From: JBBRHQ01 sp963815645
GTDB taxonomy: Bacteria > Actinomycetota > Thermoleophilia > Solirubrobacterales > 70-9
Assembly: GCA_963815645.1 (NCBI GenBank)
Contig: CAWFHL010000004.1
Span: forward strand, 62,001 to 126,000
DNA: 64,000 nt
Reading direction: 5' to 3'
Notes under the pieces: model-generated
What the model saw: only the letters and a program-made list of their open reading frames with translations
Database searches by the model: none
Told to the model about the DNA's origin: nothing
Part shown: piece by piece, positions 54,695 to 63,850 of the stretch
Layout: every line of letters begins with the position of its first letter
Numbering within the stretch: position 1 is the stretch's first letter
Made by a program: the position numbers and the translations under genes

Positions 54695-55006
54695 CGCGGT
54701 CAATCTATTCGATGCCTAGGCTGCAACCCGGATTGCAGAAGGAGGTGAAGCGCGGCGGCTCAGGGCAGCCTTGCCCAGGCCGCGGAAACGCCCATCTGAT
54801 GCCGGATACTGGTTACCCGGCTCCCGGCTAACAGTTCCGTCCGACGGATCCCCTGGAATGCCCCGCCAGTGATGTGTTGCAAAGTGGGGCTCCGTGGGAT
54901 AGCGTGGGTCCCCAGTTGAAGCCAAAGGACCGGGGTGGTGAGGCTCCTCCCACTTCACCACCTCGGTCCGAACTCTTCACCCCGCGCCAGGAAAGGATCT
55001 CCACAG
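54695..55006. other. Intergenic region before the dcw cluster
   Basis: 312 bp without a convincing gene. It contains the promoter of the opposing membrane-protein gene at its left end, an isolated strong Shine-Dalgarno-like AGAAGGAGGTGA (54737-54748) with no usable frame behind it, and the MraZ-type repeats near 54884. The mraZ leader has AGGAAAGGA before the TTG start. Confidence 0.6.
54884..54908 (+). promoter_or_regulatory. MraZ operator: three GTGGG repeats at 10-bp spacing
   Basis: GTGGG begins at 54884, 54894 and 54904, each separated by 5 nt, about 100-120 bp before mraZ. Direct repeats of this form are the known MraZ-binding element of dcw promoters, giving autoregulation. TTGCAA (54877-54882) just before them may be the -35 box. 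Confidence 0.65.
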
Positions 55007-55444
55007 TTGGCTTTCAGGGGCCTCTACGAGCACAGCCTCGACTCCAAGGACCGGCTCACGGTCCCGGCCCGGTTTCGCGCTTCACTCGCCGATGGAGTGG
55101 TTCTCTCCAAGGGCTTCGACCCCTGCGTCTGGTTGCATACGACCACCGAGTTCGAGGGGCTCTCCGACCGTTTCCTCGCACCCCACAGCCCTTTCGGCAC
55201 CGACGCCCGCCGTCTGCGGCGCCGATTTCACGGCGGCTCCTTCGACGAGAAGCTCGACTCCGCGGGGCGGGTTCGCATCCCGAAGCCGCTGCTCGAGCAT
55301 GCCGGGCTCGGCTCGGAGTGCGTGGTGGTGGGCGCCGGTGAGTACCTGGAGATCTGGGACGCCAGGGCCTGGGCCGCGCAGGAGGCAGAGCTCGACGAGG
55401 AGGCCCCGCGGATCGCCGAGGGCCTCGCTGGAGCGCCCGAATGA
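55007..55444 (+). CDS. mraZ: Transcriptional regulator MraZ
   Basis: 145 residues with two SpoVT/AbrB-like halves: FRGLYEHSLDSKDRLTVPAR, FRASLADGVVLSKG, and HGGSFDEKLDSAGRVRIPKP with LLEHAGLGSECVVVGAGEYL. DNA-binding regulator of the division and cell-wall cluster. TTG start at 55007, where the conserved domain begins. First gene of the cluster; the stop overlaps rsmH (ATGA). The C-terminal tail is acidic. Confidence 0.92.
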   Translation: MAFRGLYEHSLDSKDRLTVPARFRASLADGVVLSKGFDPCVWLHTTTEFEGLSDRFLAPHSPFGTDARRLRRRFHGGSFDEKLDSAGRVRIPKPLLEHAGLGSECVVVGAGEYLEIWDARAWAAQEAELDEEAPRIAEGLAGAPE

Positions 55445-56412
55445 GCCCAACCGCCACCCTTAGCTACATGCCCAGCGAACACGTACCCGTCCTCGCCGCC
55501 GAGCTGATCGATCTGCTCTCCCCCCAGCCGGGGGAGGTGGCTGTCGACTGCACCTTCGGGGCGGGGGGGCACGCGGGGATGATCGCCGAGCGCCTCGGGC
55601 CCACCGGAACGATGATCTGCATCGACCGCGACCCGGCGGCGGAGGCGCGATTCTCGGAGCTGGAGGCCGGGGCGCCGTGCGAGCTGCGCTTCCTGCGGGC
55701 CGACTTCGCGGAAGGTCTTCGCTCGCTGCATGGCGAAGGGCTCCTCGCCGACATGGTCTATCTCGATCTGGGAATGTCCTCGCTGCAGCTCGACGCCTGG
55801 GAGCGCGGCTTCGCCTACTCGTTTGACGCCCCGCTCGACATGCGCATGGACCCGGGCCAGCCCTTCTCGGCGGCCGACCTGCTCAACGAGTGGCCGGAAT
55901 CCCGGATCGCCAACGTCCTGCGGCGTTTCGGCGAGGAGCGCCACGCGGCCGGGATCGCCCGGGAGATTGTCCGGCGGAGGCCGCTCGAGACGACCTCGGA
56001 CCTGGTGGCCGCGGTCAAGGCCGGGATGCCCGCCTCGGCGCGGTTCGGCGCCGGGCATCCGGCCAAACGCACCTTCCAGGCGATCAGGATCGCGGTCAAC
56101 GGGGAGCTCGAGTTACTCGAGCGCGGGCTCCCGGAGGCCTGGAATCTGCTGCGGTCCGGAGGGCGGCTCGCGGCGATCACCTTCCACTCACTCGAGGACC
56201 GGCCGCTGAAGCGGTTCCTCTCGGAGCGCGCCGCCGGCTGCGTCTGCCCACCCGAGCTGCCGGTCTGCGTGTGTGGTCATCAGCCCGAGGCAGAGCTGCT
56301 GACCCGGCGGGCGATCTCCCCGGAAGCAGAGGAGGTCTCGCGGAACCCGCGCTCCCGCTCCGCTCACCTGCGCGGCGCGGTCAAGCTGGGCGAGGGCGGG
56401 GCGGTCTCCTGA
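55441..56412 (+). CDS. rsmH: 16S rRNA m4C1402 methyltransferase RsmH (MraW)
   Basis: 323 residues. HVPVLAAELIDLL, SAM-binding VDCTFGAGGHAGMIAERLG, CIDRDPAAE, YLDLGMSSLQLDAWERGFAY, LDMRMDPGQPFSAADLLNEW, HPAKRTFQAIRIAVNGELEL and AITFHSLEDRPLKRFL are all diagnostic. The C-terminus has a short Cys cluster (CVCPPELPVCVCG). It acts on the 30S decoding site. Overlaps neighbours at both ends. Confidence 0.95.
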   Translation: MSPTATLSYMPSEHVPVLAAELIDLLSPQPGEVAVDCTFGAGGHAGMIAERLGPTGTMICIDRDPAAEARFSELEAGAPCELRFLRADFAEGLRSLHGEGLLADMVYLDLGMSSLQLDAWERGFAYSFDAPLDMRMDPGQPFSAADLLNEWPESRIANVLRRFGEERHAAGIAREIVRRRPLETTSDLVAAVKAGMPASARFGAGHPAKRTFQAIRIAVNGELELLERGLPEAWNLLRSGGRLAAITFHSLEDRPLKRFLSERAAGCVCPPELPVCVCGHQPEAELLTRRAISPEAEEVSRNPRSRSAHLRGAVKLGEGGAVS

Positions 56413-56846
56413 TGGGTGCCGCCGCTCCCGCCCGCGCTCCCCGCACCGCCCCTCGGGCCGGGGGGCACCTGATCCCCCTGGCGGTCGGCCGCACCGCTGT
56501 CGTGGTACGCGGATTGCCCGACTCCGGCCCGATCAAGCGCCTCACCAGGGGACGCGCCTGGATCCTGCTGCTCGGGCTGCTTCTGATCGGGATCGTCGCG
56601 CTCAACGTCGCCACCCTCAGCTTCACCGCGACCGCCGGGAAGGCCGAGCAGAACATCGAGACCCTGAGCGAGGAGAACTCGGTGCTGAGGGCCCACGAGG
56701 CCAGGCTCCTCGCCAACAGCCGGGTGCGGTCGGCGGCGGCGAGCCTCGGCCTCGCCGTTCCCGAGCCCGGGGCGATCTCCTACCGCGACGCCGGCCCTGA
56801 CGCGATCGCCGCGGCGGCCCGCAGGCTCTCGGCGATCTCGGGCTAG
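56412..56846 (+). CDS. ftsL: FtsL-like septum protein
   Basis: 144-residue bitopic protein. Basic cytoplasmic N-terminus, one transmembrane helix (AWILLLGLLLIGIVALNVAT), then a coiled coil (KAEQNIETLSEENSVLRAHE) and an AASLGLAVPEPGAISYRD segment typical of FtsL/DivIC proteins. Position between rsmH and ftsI supports the assignment. Likely stabilises the divisome complex with FtsQ and FtsB. Sequence identity in this family is low. Confidence 0.8.
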   Translation: MGAAAPARAPRTAPRAGGHLIPLAVGRTAVVVRGLPDSGPIKRLTRGRAWILLLGLLLIGIVALNVATLSFTATAGKAEQNIETLSEENSVLRAHEARLLANSRVRSAAASLGLAVPEPGAISYRDAGPDAIAAAARRLSAISG

Positions 56847-56855
56847 GGGGCCGGG

Positions 56856-58508
56856 GTGCGCTTGATCGAGCGGCGGATCGGGCTCCTCTTCGCCGGGTTC
56901 CTCCTCTGCTTCACGATCGTCCTCGCCCGTGCCTTCTGGCTGCAGGGGATCCAGGGATCCTCCCTCGCCTCGCAGGCGGTCAGCCAGCAGGAGGCGACGG
57001 TGACGGTCCCGGGTCTGCGCGGCCCGATCCTCGACAGGCGCGGCCACGAGCTCGCGGTCTCCGAGGACGCCGCCTCGATCTACGCGACTCCCTACCAGGT
57101 CAAGCATCCGGAGAGGACCGCGGCGAAGCTCGCGCCCCTGCTCGGCCTAGGCCGCCCGCAGGTGCTTAAGTCGCTGACCGAGAACTCCGGGTTCGCGTAC
57201 ATCGCCCGCAAGGTTGACGCCCGGGCCGCCCAGCGGATCGCCGCGATGAAGCTGCCCGGGATCGGGCAGCTCCCCGACAGCCGGCGCAGCTACCCGCAGG
57301 GGGATCTCGCCGCGCAGGTGATCGGGGCGGTCGGGGTCGACAACCAGGCCCTGACCGGCCTCGAGGCGGGCGAGAACAGGGTGCTGAAGGGAACCGACGG
57401 CGAGCGCCGCGTCGTCATGGACGCGCTCGGCGACCCGATTCGGCTGGAGACGGTGAGCGGCGCCAGCAACGGCGAGGCCATCCAGCTCACCCTCGACTCC
57501 GCCTTGCAGGCGGAGACCGAGCGGGTGCTGGCGGAGGTCGGCGCCTCCTACTCCCCGAAGGGCGCTACCGCGATCGTCATGGACCCCCGCAGCTCGAAGG
57601 TGCTGGCGATGGCGAACTGGCCCTCGGTCGACCCGAACGACCTCTCCTCCGTCAGCCCCGAAGATCTGCAGAACCGCGCCACCGGCTTCACCTACGAGCC
57701 GGGCTCGACCTTCAAGGCGTTCACCGTCGCGGCCGCGCTCGAGGACAAGCTGGTGACGCCCGAGACGACCTTCACGCTGCCGCCGACGATTCAGGTCGCC
57801 GATCGGCAAATCTCCGACTCCGAGGCCCGCCCGACCGAGACGTTGAGCGTCGCCCAGATCCTCTCCCAGTCCTCGAACGTCGGCGCGGTGACGATCGGCC
57901 TCAAGGTCGGCGCCCAGCGCTTCAGCCGCTGGATCAACCGCTTCGGCTTCGGGCGGCCGACCGGGGTCCAGTTCCCCGCCGAGGAGAGGGGAATCGTCCC
58001 GGCGCTCGGCGATTACTCGGGCTCGACCATGGGGAACCTGCCGATCGGGCAGGGCATCTCGGTGACGCCGATGCAGATGGTGGCCGGCTATGACGCAATC
58101 GCCAACGGCGGCATCCTGCGCCGCCCCCGGCTGGTCGAGCGGATCGGGGATCAGCCGGTGCGCGAGCCGCGCGGGAAGAGGGTTATCAAGGCATCGGTCG
58201 CCTCCAAGATCCGCACCATGCTCGAGGGCGTGCTCGCCCCGGGGGGAACCGCCTCCGAGGTCAGCGTTCCGGGCTACACCCTGGCGGGCAAGACGGGGAC
58301 CGCCCAGGTGGCCGAGAACGGCACCTACTCGGACACCAAGTACGTTGCCTCGTTCATCGGTTTCGCTCCGGCCCAGGACCCGAAGCTGCTGGTCGCCGTG
58401 ATCGTCGACCAGCCGCAGGGGGACATCTACGGCGGCTCGGTGGCGGCGCCCGCCTTCGGGCGGATAGCGAGCTTTGCGCTGCCGTATCTGGGGATCGCTC
58501 CTCAGTAG
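56856..58508 (+). CDS. ftsI: Septal peptidoglycan transpeptidase FtsI (PBP3)
   Basis: 550-residue class B penicillin-binding protein. Single N-terminal membrane helix (GLLFAGFLLCFTIVLARAFW), dimerisation domain with LRGPILDRRGHELAVSEDAA, and the transpeptidase domain: active Ser284 in PGSTFKAF, SSN at 339-341 (SQSSNVGAV) and KTG at 479 (AGKTGTAQ). GTG start 9 bp after ftsL. Near the small end for the family; no C-terminal PASTA domains. A large palindrome follows its stop. Confidence 0.92.
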   Translation: MRLIERRIGLLFAGFLLCFTIVLARAFWLQGIQGSSLASQAVSQQEATVTVPGLRGPILDRRGHELAVSEDAASIYATPYQVKHPERTAAKLAPLLGLGRPQVLKSLTENSGFAYIARKVDARAAQRIAAMKLPGIGQLPDSRRSYPQGDLAAQVIGAVGVDNQALTGLEAGENRVLKGTDGERRVVMDALGDPIRLETVSGASNGEAIQLTLDSALQAETERVLAEVGASYSPKGATAIVMDPRSSKVLAMANWPSVDPNDLSSVSPEDLQNRATGFTYEPGSTFKAFTVAAALEDKLVTPETTFTLPPTIQVADRQISDSEARPTETLSVAQILSQSSNVGAVTIGLKVGAQRFSRWINRFGFGRPTGVQFPAEERGIVPALGDYSGSTMGNLPIGQGISVTPMQMVAGYDAIANGGILRRPRLVERIGDQPVREPRGKRVIKASVASKIRTMLEGVLAPGGTASEVSVPGYTLAGKTGTAQVAENGTYSDTKYVASFIGFAPAQDPKLLVAVIVDQPQGDIYGGSVAAPAFGRIASFALPYLGIAPQ

Positions 58509-58607
58509 GCCTCGGGCGGCGGGTCCTGTCGCCGAATGGGGCCCACCATCCCTCGCCTGGACGCCGAGTGATGGTCCATCCCATTCGACGCCACCCGCCG
58601 CAGAGGC
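58509..58607. repeat. Large nested imperfect palindrome between ftsI and murE
   Basis: Nested complementary blocks: GCCTC (58509-58513) with GAGGC (58603-58607); CGGCGGGT (58517-58524) with ACCCGCCG (58593-58600); CGAATGGG (58533-58540) with CCCATTCG (58580-58587); ACCATC (58545-58550) with GATGGT (58570-58575). A central loop of about 19 nt remains. It begins at the base after the ftsI stop. It could be a terminator, a structured RNA or a small palindromic mobile element. Confidence 0.6.
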
Positions 58608-58623
58608 CTTCCAGGTGCGACCC

Positions 58624-58629
58624 TAGAAT
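58624..58629 (+). promoter_or_regulatory. -10 box of murE
   Basis: TAGAAT lies 9 nt before the ATG at 58639, suggesting that murE has its own leaderless promoter inside the cluster. The -35 position would fall in the right arm of the palindrome. Confidence 0.5.
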
Positions 58630-58638
58630 CGGCTGCGC

Positions 58639-60083
58639 ATGGAGCTGCGAAAGCTGATCGAGGGATCCGGCGTCGTGGAGACCCGGGGGATCTCTCGGTG
58701 GGGATCGGCGATCTTGCTTATGACAGCCGCAGGGTCGGGGAGGGGAGCCTCTACTTCTGCGTCCCGGGCTTCTCCTCGGACGGGCACGACTTCGCCCCGG
58801 CAGCGGTCGAGGCTGGGGCTGCGGCGCTCGTCGTCGAGCGCGCCCTCGAGCTGCCGGTGGCCCAGGTGCGGGTCTCCGACGCCCGCGCGGCGATGGCGCC
58901 GATCGCCGCCCGTTTCTTCGGCGAGCCGACCGCGGAGCTGACCATGGCGGGGATCACCGGGACCAACGGCAAGACGACCACGGCCTTCCTGCTCCGGGGG
59001 ATCCTCGAGGCGGACGGGCGCCGCTCGGGCCTGCTGGGGACCGTCAAGCAGCTGGTCGGCGGGGTCGAGGAGGAGGTGGTCCGCACCACTCCGGAGGCGA
59101 TCGATCTCGAGGCCACATTCAGGCGGATGCTCGAGGCCGGGGACTCGGCCTGCGTGATGGAGGTCTCCTCGCACGCGCTCTCCCTGCACCGATGCGACGC
59201 GATCCACTTCGACCTGGCGCTGTTCACCAACCTCACCCAGGACCATCTCGACTTCCACGCCGACATGGAGGACTACTTCCTCGCCAAGCGGATCCTCTTC
59301 GCCGACCTGGCCCCCGAGGCAGCCGTAGTCAACCTCGACGATCCCTACGGCGCACGTCTCGCCAAGGAGCTCGGTTGCATCACCTTCTCGGCGGGGGGCG
59401 TCGCGGCCGACTTCCGCGCGGTCGAGGTCGAGTTCGACGCCGCCGGCTCGAGCTTCGTCCTCGAGGGGCCTGCGGGGCGGTTGCCGGTGCGGACCCCGCT
59501 CCCCGGTCACTTCAACGTCGCCAACGCGCTCGGCGCGATCGCCGCCGCCGGATCGCTCGGCGCCTCGCCCGAGGTTGCGGCGGAGGCGCTGGCTGCGGCC
59601 TCCCGGGTCCCCGGCCGCTTCGAGCCGATCGACGAGGGACAGGGCTTCGCCGTCCTGGTCGACTACGCCCATACCCCTGACTCGCTCGCCAACGTGCTCA
59701 CCGCGGCCCGGCGGTTGACCGAGGGCCGCCTGATCGCCGTCTTCGGGGCGGGGGGGGACCGGGACCGCGACAAGCGGCCGAAGATGGGCGGGGTCGGAGC
59801 CGAGCTCTCCGACGTCACCGTGATCACCTCCGACAACCCGCGCTCCGAGGAGCCCGGCGCGATCATCGCCGAGATCCGCGCCGGCGCGGGAGACGGTGGG
59901 ATCGAGGTCGAGCCCGACCGCCGCGCGGCGATCGCCCTCGCTCTCGGCGCCGCGGGCCCGGGCGACACGGTCGTGATCGCCGGGAAGGGCCACGAGCAGG
60001 GCCAGGAGTTCGAGGACGGCAGGAAGATCCCCTTCGACGACCGCGAGGTGGCGCGGGAGGAGCTGCGGAGGCTGGCCGAGTGA
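58639..60083 (+). CDS. murE: UDP-MurNAc-tripeptide synthetase MurE, one frameshift
   Basis: About 481 residues. The first 15 codons (MELRKLIEGSGVVETRG) are one frame off from the rest; adding one G to the G5 run at 58685-58689 joins them to DLSVGIGDLAYDSRRVGEGS. ATP-binding GITGTNGKTTTAFLL, TTPEAIDLEATFRRML, MEVSSHALSLHRCD, NLTQDHLDFH, GHFNVANALGAIAAA, VPGRFEPID, VLVDYAHTPDSLANVL, TSDNPRSEEPGAII and GKGHEQGQEF are present. DNPR at the substrate site is the pattern I associate with meso-diaminopimelate addition. As an essential gene, its break argues for sequence error. Confidence 0.93.
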
Positions 60084-61423
60084 GGACATTCGACCCGGAT
60101 CGGATCGTCGCCGAGACCGGCGCGGAGATCATCCGCCGCGGGGCGCCCGGACCGCCGCAGGGAGTGCGGATCGACTCGCGCGAGGTGGAGGTCGGCGACG
60201 TCTTCTTCGGGCTCCGCGGCAGCTCGGTCGACGGCGGCGAGTTCGCCTCCGCGGCGCTTGCAGGGGGCGCCTGGGGTGTGGTGGTGGAGCCGGGCGCGGC
60301 GGCCGGGCTGGCCGAGGGCCCCGGCTGGGTGATCGCTGCTGAAGACCCGCTGGCGGCTCTGGGGGCAGTGGCCCGAGCCTGGCGGCGCGAGCTCGGCGCC
60401 TGCACGATCGGTGTGACCGGCTCGGTCGGGAAGACCTCGGTCAAGGACATCGCCGCCTCGCTGCTGCCGGGGTCGGTCCACTCCAGCGAGGAGAACTTCA
60501 ACACCGAGATCGGCCTGCCGCTGGCACTGCTCTCGGCGCCGGAGGGAACCGAGACACTCGTCCTCGAGATGGCGATGAGGGGGGCCGGGCAGATCGCCGA
60601 GCTGGCGGCGATCGCCGAGCCGCAGGTGGCGGTGATCACCAACGTCGGGCCGGTACACGTCGAGCTGCTGGGGTCGGTCGAGGCGGTCGCGGCCGCGAAG
60701 GCGGAGGTGCTGGGCTTCCTTCCGCCGGATGGCGCCGCGGTCGTGCCGGCGGTGGCGGGCCCGCTGGAGGCCCATCTCGACGCGGCGCCGCGGCTGATCC
60801 GCTTCGGCGAGGGTGGCGAGGTCAGCGCCTCGGAGGCGCGGGTCGCCGGCGGCGGGCTGGAGGCCGTGGTCTCGGCCCCAGGGGAGAGTCGTCGCTTCGA
60901 ATTCCCGTTTACCGAGGCCCACAACCTCGAGAACGCGCTCGCGGCGATCGCCGCCGGGGTGGCGGTCGGGGCGACGCTCGAGCAGATGTCCCATCGCACC
61001 GCCGATATAGGCTTCTCCCGCCTGCGCGGCGAGCGCCTCGAGCTCGGCGACGGGATCGTTCTCGTGAACGACTGCTACAACGCCAACCCGTTGTCGATGC
61101 GCGCCGCGCTCGACCACCTCGCCTCACTCGACGCCCGCCGGCGGATCGCGGTGCTCGGCGAGATGGGCGAGCTTGGCCCGCAGTCGCCCCAGTTCCACCG
61201 GGAGACCGGCGAGCACGCCAGGGCCGTCGCGGTCGACTGCCTGATCGGGGTCGGCGCGTCGGCCCGGGACTACGACCCGGACGACCTGGTCGGGACGCCG
61301 GAGGAGGCAGCCGAGCTGCTGGCCACGCAGCTTGGACCGGGGGACGCCGTCCTGGTCAAGGGCTCGCGCTCGGCCGGCCTGGAGGCGGTCGCCGAAGCGC
61401 TCGAAGAGCTGATCGGAGACTAG
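60080..61423 (+). CDS. murF: UDP-MurNAc-pentapeptide synthetase MurF
   Basis: 447 residues. VRIDSREVEVGDVFFGLRG, ATP-binding GVTGSVGKTSVKDIAAS, ENFNTEIGLPLALL, LEMAMRGAGQIAELA, AHNLENALAAIAAG, LVNDCYNANPLSMRAALDHL and LVKGSRSAGLEAV. Adds the terminal D-Ala-D-Ala dipeptide to the cytoplasmic precursor. GTG start in a GTGA overlap with murE. Confidence 0.95.
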   Translation: MRTFDPDRIVAETGAEIIRRGAPGPPQGVRIDSREVEVGDVFFGLRGSSVDGGEFASAALAGGAWGVVVEPGAAAGLAEGPGWVIAAEDPLAALGAVARAWRRELGACTIGVTGSVGKTSVKDIAASLLPGSVHSSEENFNTEIGLPLALLSAPEGTETLVLEMAMRGAGQIAELAAIAEPQVAVITNVGPVHVELLGSVEAVAAAKAEVLGFLPPDGAAVVPAVAGPLEAHLDAAPRLIRFGEGGEVSASEARVAGGGLEAVVSAPGESRRFEFPFTEAHNLENALAAIAAGVAVGATLEQMSHRTADIGFSRLRGERLELGDGIVLVNDCYNANPLSMRAALDHLASLDARRRIAVLGEMGELGPQSPQFHRETGEHARAVAVDCLIGVGASARDYDPDDLVGTPEEAAELLATQLGPGDAVLVKGSRSAGLEAVAEALEELIGD

Positions 61424-61425
61424 GC

Positions 61426-62400
61426 ATGGGGGAGGTGCTGATCTCGGGGATGGCGGCGATGCTGATCTGCATCTTCCTCGGGCCGAAGTTCATCGAGTAC
61501 CTGCGGCTGAGGGAGTTCGGTCAGAACATCCGCGAGGAAGGCCCCCAGGAGCACCACGCCAAGGCCGGGACGCCGACCATGGGTGGTCTGATCATCTTCG
61601 CCTCGATCTGCGTTCCCTACCTGGTTCTCTCCGACCGCGACGCCCAGAGCCTGGCCGTCTTCGGCGTCGCCATGGGCTGCGCCGCGATCGGCTTCGCAGA
61701 CGACTTCGTGAAGATCGTCAAGCGCCGCTCGCTCGGCCTCTCCGCCCGCTACAAGCTCGCCTGCCAGTTGCTGCTGGCGCTGGCCCTCTGGTGGGTGGCC
61801 AGGCACGAGGTCGGGCTCGAGCCGATCCTCTACTTCCGGATCAGCAACACCAGCCTCGACCTCGGCCCGGTCCTCTACTTCGTGCTGATCTTCTTCGTCA
61901 TCTCAGGCACCTCGAACGGCGTCAACCTGACCGACGGCCTCGACGGCCTCGCTGCCGGCTCCTGCGCGATCGTCCTGCTCGCCTATACCGGAATCACCTT
62001 CGTCAGCGACAACCAGCAGAACCTGGCGCTGCTCTCCTCCTGCCTGGTCGGGGCCTGCATCGGCTTCCTCTGGTTCAACGCCTTCCCGGCCTCGATCTTC
62101 ATGGGCGACACCGGCTCGCTCGGCCTGGGCGGCGCGATCGGCGCCCTCGCGGTGATGACCCAGACCGAGATCCTCCTGGTGATCATCGGCGGCATCTTCG
62201 TGATCGAGGCGCTCTCCGTCGCGATCCAGGTGTTCGCCTTTAAGACCTTCCGCCGCCGCGTCCTGCTGATGGCGCCGCTGCACCACCACTTCGAGATGAT
62301 GGCCTGGTCGGAGACCAAGATCATGCTGCGCTTCTGGATCATCGCCGCGGTCTGCTCGGGTATCGGCTTCTCGCTTTACCAGCACTCGATCGGCCGCTAG
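61426..62400 (+). CDS. mraY: Phospho-MurNAc-pentapeptide transferase MraY
   Basis: 324-residue ten-helix membrane enzyme making lipid I. EEGPQEHHAKAGTPTMGGLI, the Asp pair in GFADDFVKIVKRRSLGLSA, GVNLTDGLDGLAAGS, FMGDTGSLGLGGAIGAL and the C-terminal HHHFEMMAWSETKIMLRFW (HHH motif) are all conserved. It starts two bases after the murF stop. Intact. Confidence 0.95.
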   Translation: MGEVLISGMAAMLICIFLGPKFIEYLRLREFGQNIREEGPQEHHAKAGTPTMGGLIIFASICVPYLVLSDRDAQSLAVFGVAMGCAAIGFADDFVKIVKRRSLGLSARYKLACQLLLALALWWVARHEVGLEPILYFRISNTSLDLGPVLYFVLIFFVISGTSNGVNLTDGLDGLAAGSCAIVLLAYTGITFVSDNQQNLALLSSCLVGACIGFLWFNAFPASIFMGDTGSLGLGGAIGALAVMTQTEILLVIIGGIFVIEALSVAIQVFAFKTFRRRVLLMAPLHHHFEMMAWSETKIMLRFWIIAAVCSGIGFSLYQHSIGR

Positions 62401-62485
62401 CGGGGCCCGACCGTCTCGGCCGGCGGGTCCAAGCCCGGGCATGAGACCTACAGGTAACCCCGCCGGTAGAGCGAACAGGAAGCGC

Positions 62486-63850
62486 ATGAGCGAACCGCCT
62501 CCGAAGAAGCCGAGGCCGGCTTTTCCGCCGGGCCCCTTCCTGGTGGTCGGGCTGGCCCGCTCCGGGGTGGCGGCGGCCGAGATGCTCCGGGCCCGGGGGG
62601 AGGAGGTGATCGGGGTTGATTCGGGGCATCCGGCAGGCGCGGAAGGGCTTGCGGGCCTGGGCGTCGAAGTCAGCCTGGATGGGCAAGGAATCGAGTACCT
62701 GGAGCGAGTGCGGACCGTGGTCAAGAGCCCCGGGGTGCCGCGCGAGGCGCCTGTGATCGAGGCGGCGGTGCGGCGGGGGAGCGAGGTGGTCGGTGAGCTC
62801 GAGCTCGCCTGGAGGGCGATCCCGAACCGCTTCGCTGCGATCACCGGGACCAACGGCAAGACGACCACAGCAGAGCTGCTCGGCCACATCTACCGCACCG
62901 CGGGGGAGCCCACCAGGGTCGCCGGGAACGTCGGCACGCCGCTCTCGGCGCTGGCCAGGGGGATCGGCGAGGAGGCGACCGTCGTCTGCGAGTGCTCGAG
63001 CTTCCAGCTCGAGGACGCCGAGAGGTTCGCTCCCGAGTGCGCCGTGCTGCTCAACATCGCTCCCGACCATCTCGATCGTCACAAGACCATGGAGGCCTAC
63101 CTCGCCGCGAAGCTGCGGGTCTTCGCCAACCAGGCCAACGAGGACGTCGCCGTCTACAACGGCGACGAGGAGCCGCTGGCCGGCCTCGACCTCGGCGGCT
63201 GCGCGCGGCGGGTTCGCTTCTGTGCCGGCGCCGACGGCTGCGAGATCGCCCTCACCGGTGGAACGATCTTCGCCGGCGGCGAGCCGCTGATCGAGGCCGA
63301 GGAGTTGCCGCTGCTCGGCGCCCACAACGTCGCCAACGCGATGGCCGCCGCCGGCGCCGGGTTGGCGATGGGCCTGAAGCGCGACGCGGTCGCGGCCGGG
63401 CTGCGCAGCTTCGCCAGCGTCCCCCACCGGCTCGAGCGGGTCGCCCGGATCGGCGGCGTCCTCTACGTCAACGACTCGAAGGCGACCAACGTCAGCGCCG
63501 CCACCACGGCGCTTCGGGCCTTCGAAGGCGGGGTCCATGTGATCCTCGGCGGGAGCCCCAAGGGGGAGTCGTTCGAGCCCCTTGCGACCCCGGTCACCGA
63601 GCGCTGCCGGGCCGCCTACCTGATCGGCGAAGCCGCGGCGGGGCTGGACGCGGCGCTCCAACCTGCGGCCGCGGCCGGGGTCCACCTGCAGCGCTGCGAA
63701 GACCTCGAGGAGGCGGTGCGCCGGGCTTCGATGGCCGCGGCCCCCGGCGAGGTTGTCCTGCTGTCCCCGGCCTGCGCCAGCTTCGACTCCTTCCGCGACT
63801 TCGAGGACCGCGGCGAGCGCTTCCGGACGATCGTCGAGGCCCTGGCGTGA
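62486..63850 (+). CDS. murD: UDP-MurNAc-L-alanine:D-glutamate ligase MurD
   Basis: 454 residues. FLVVGLARSGVAAAEMLRAR, VVKSPGVPREAPVI, ATP-binding AITGTNGKTTTAELLGHIYR, GNVGTPLSAL, CECSSFQLEDAE, LNIAPDHLDRHKTMEAY, GAHNVANAMAAAGA, PHRLERVARIGGVLYVNDSK and LLSPACASFDSFRDFEDRGE. The ATG at 62486 is preferred to an in-frame ATG at 62441 because CAGGAAG lies just before it and the extra leader is not conserved-looking. The 85-bp gap after mraY holds an 8-bp inverted repeat (CCGGCGGG/CCCGCCGG). Confidence 0.93.
   Translation: MSEPPPKKPRPAFPPGPFLVVGLARSGVAAAEMLRARGEEVIGVDSGHPAGAEGLAGLGVEVSLDGQGIEYLERVRTVVKSPGVPREAPVIEAAVRRGSEVVGELELAWRAIPNRFAAITGTNGKTTTAELLGHIYRTAGEPTRVAGNVGTPLSALARGIGEEATVVCECSSFQLEDAERFAPECAVLLNIAPDHLDRHKTMEAYLAAKLRVFANQANEDVAVYNGDEEPLAGLDLGGCARRVRFCAGADGCEIALTGGTIFAGGEPLIEAEELPLLGAHNVANAMAAAGAGLAMGLKRDAVAAGLRSFASVPHRLERVARIGGVLYVNDSKATNVSAATTALRAFEGGVHVILGGSPKGESFEPLATPVTERCRAAYLIGEAAAGLDAALQPAAAAGVHLQRCEDLEEAVRRASMAAAPGEVVLLSPACASFDSFRDFEDRGERFRTIVEALA

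Noticed and set aside
54737..54748. Strong Shine-Dalgarno-like AGAAGGAGGTGA suggesting a leader peptide
   Set aside because: The only following frame starts with GTG inside the motif itself and encodes fewer than 30 unremarkable residues; it is too close for ribosome binding.
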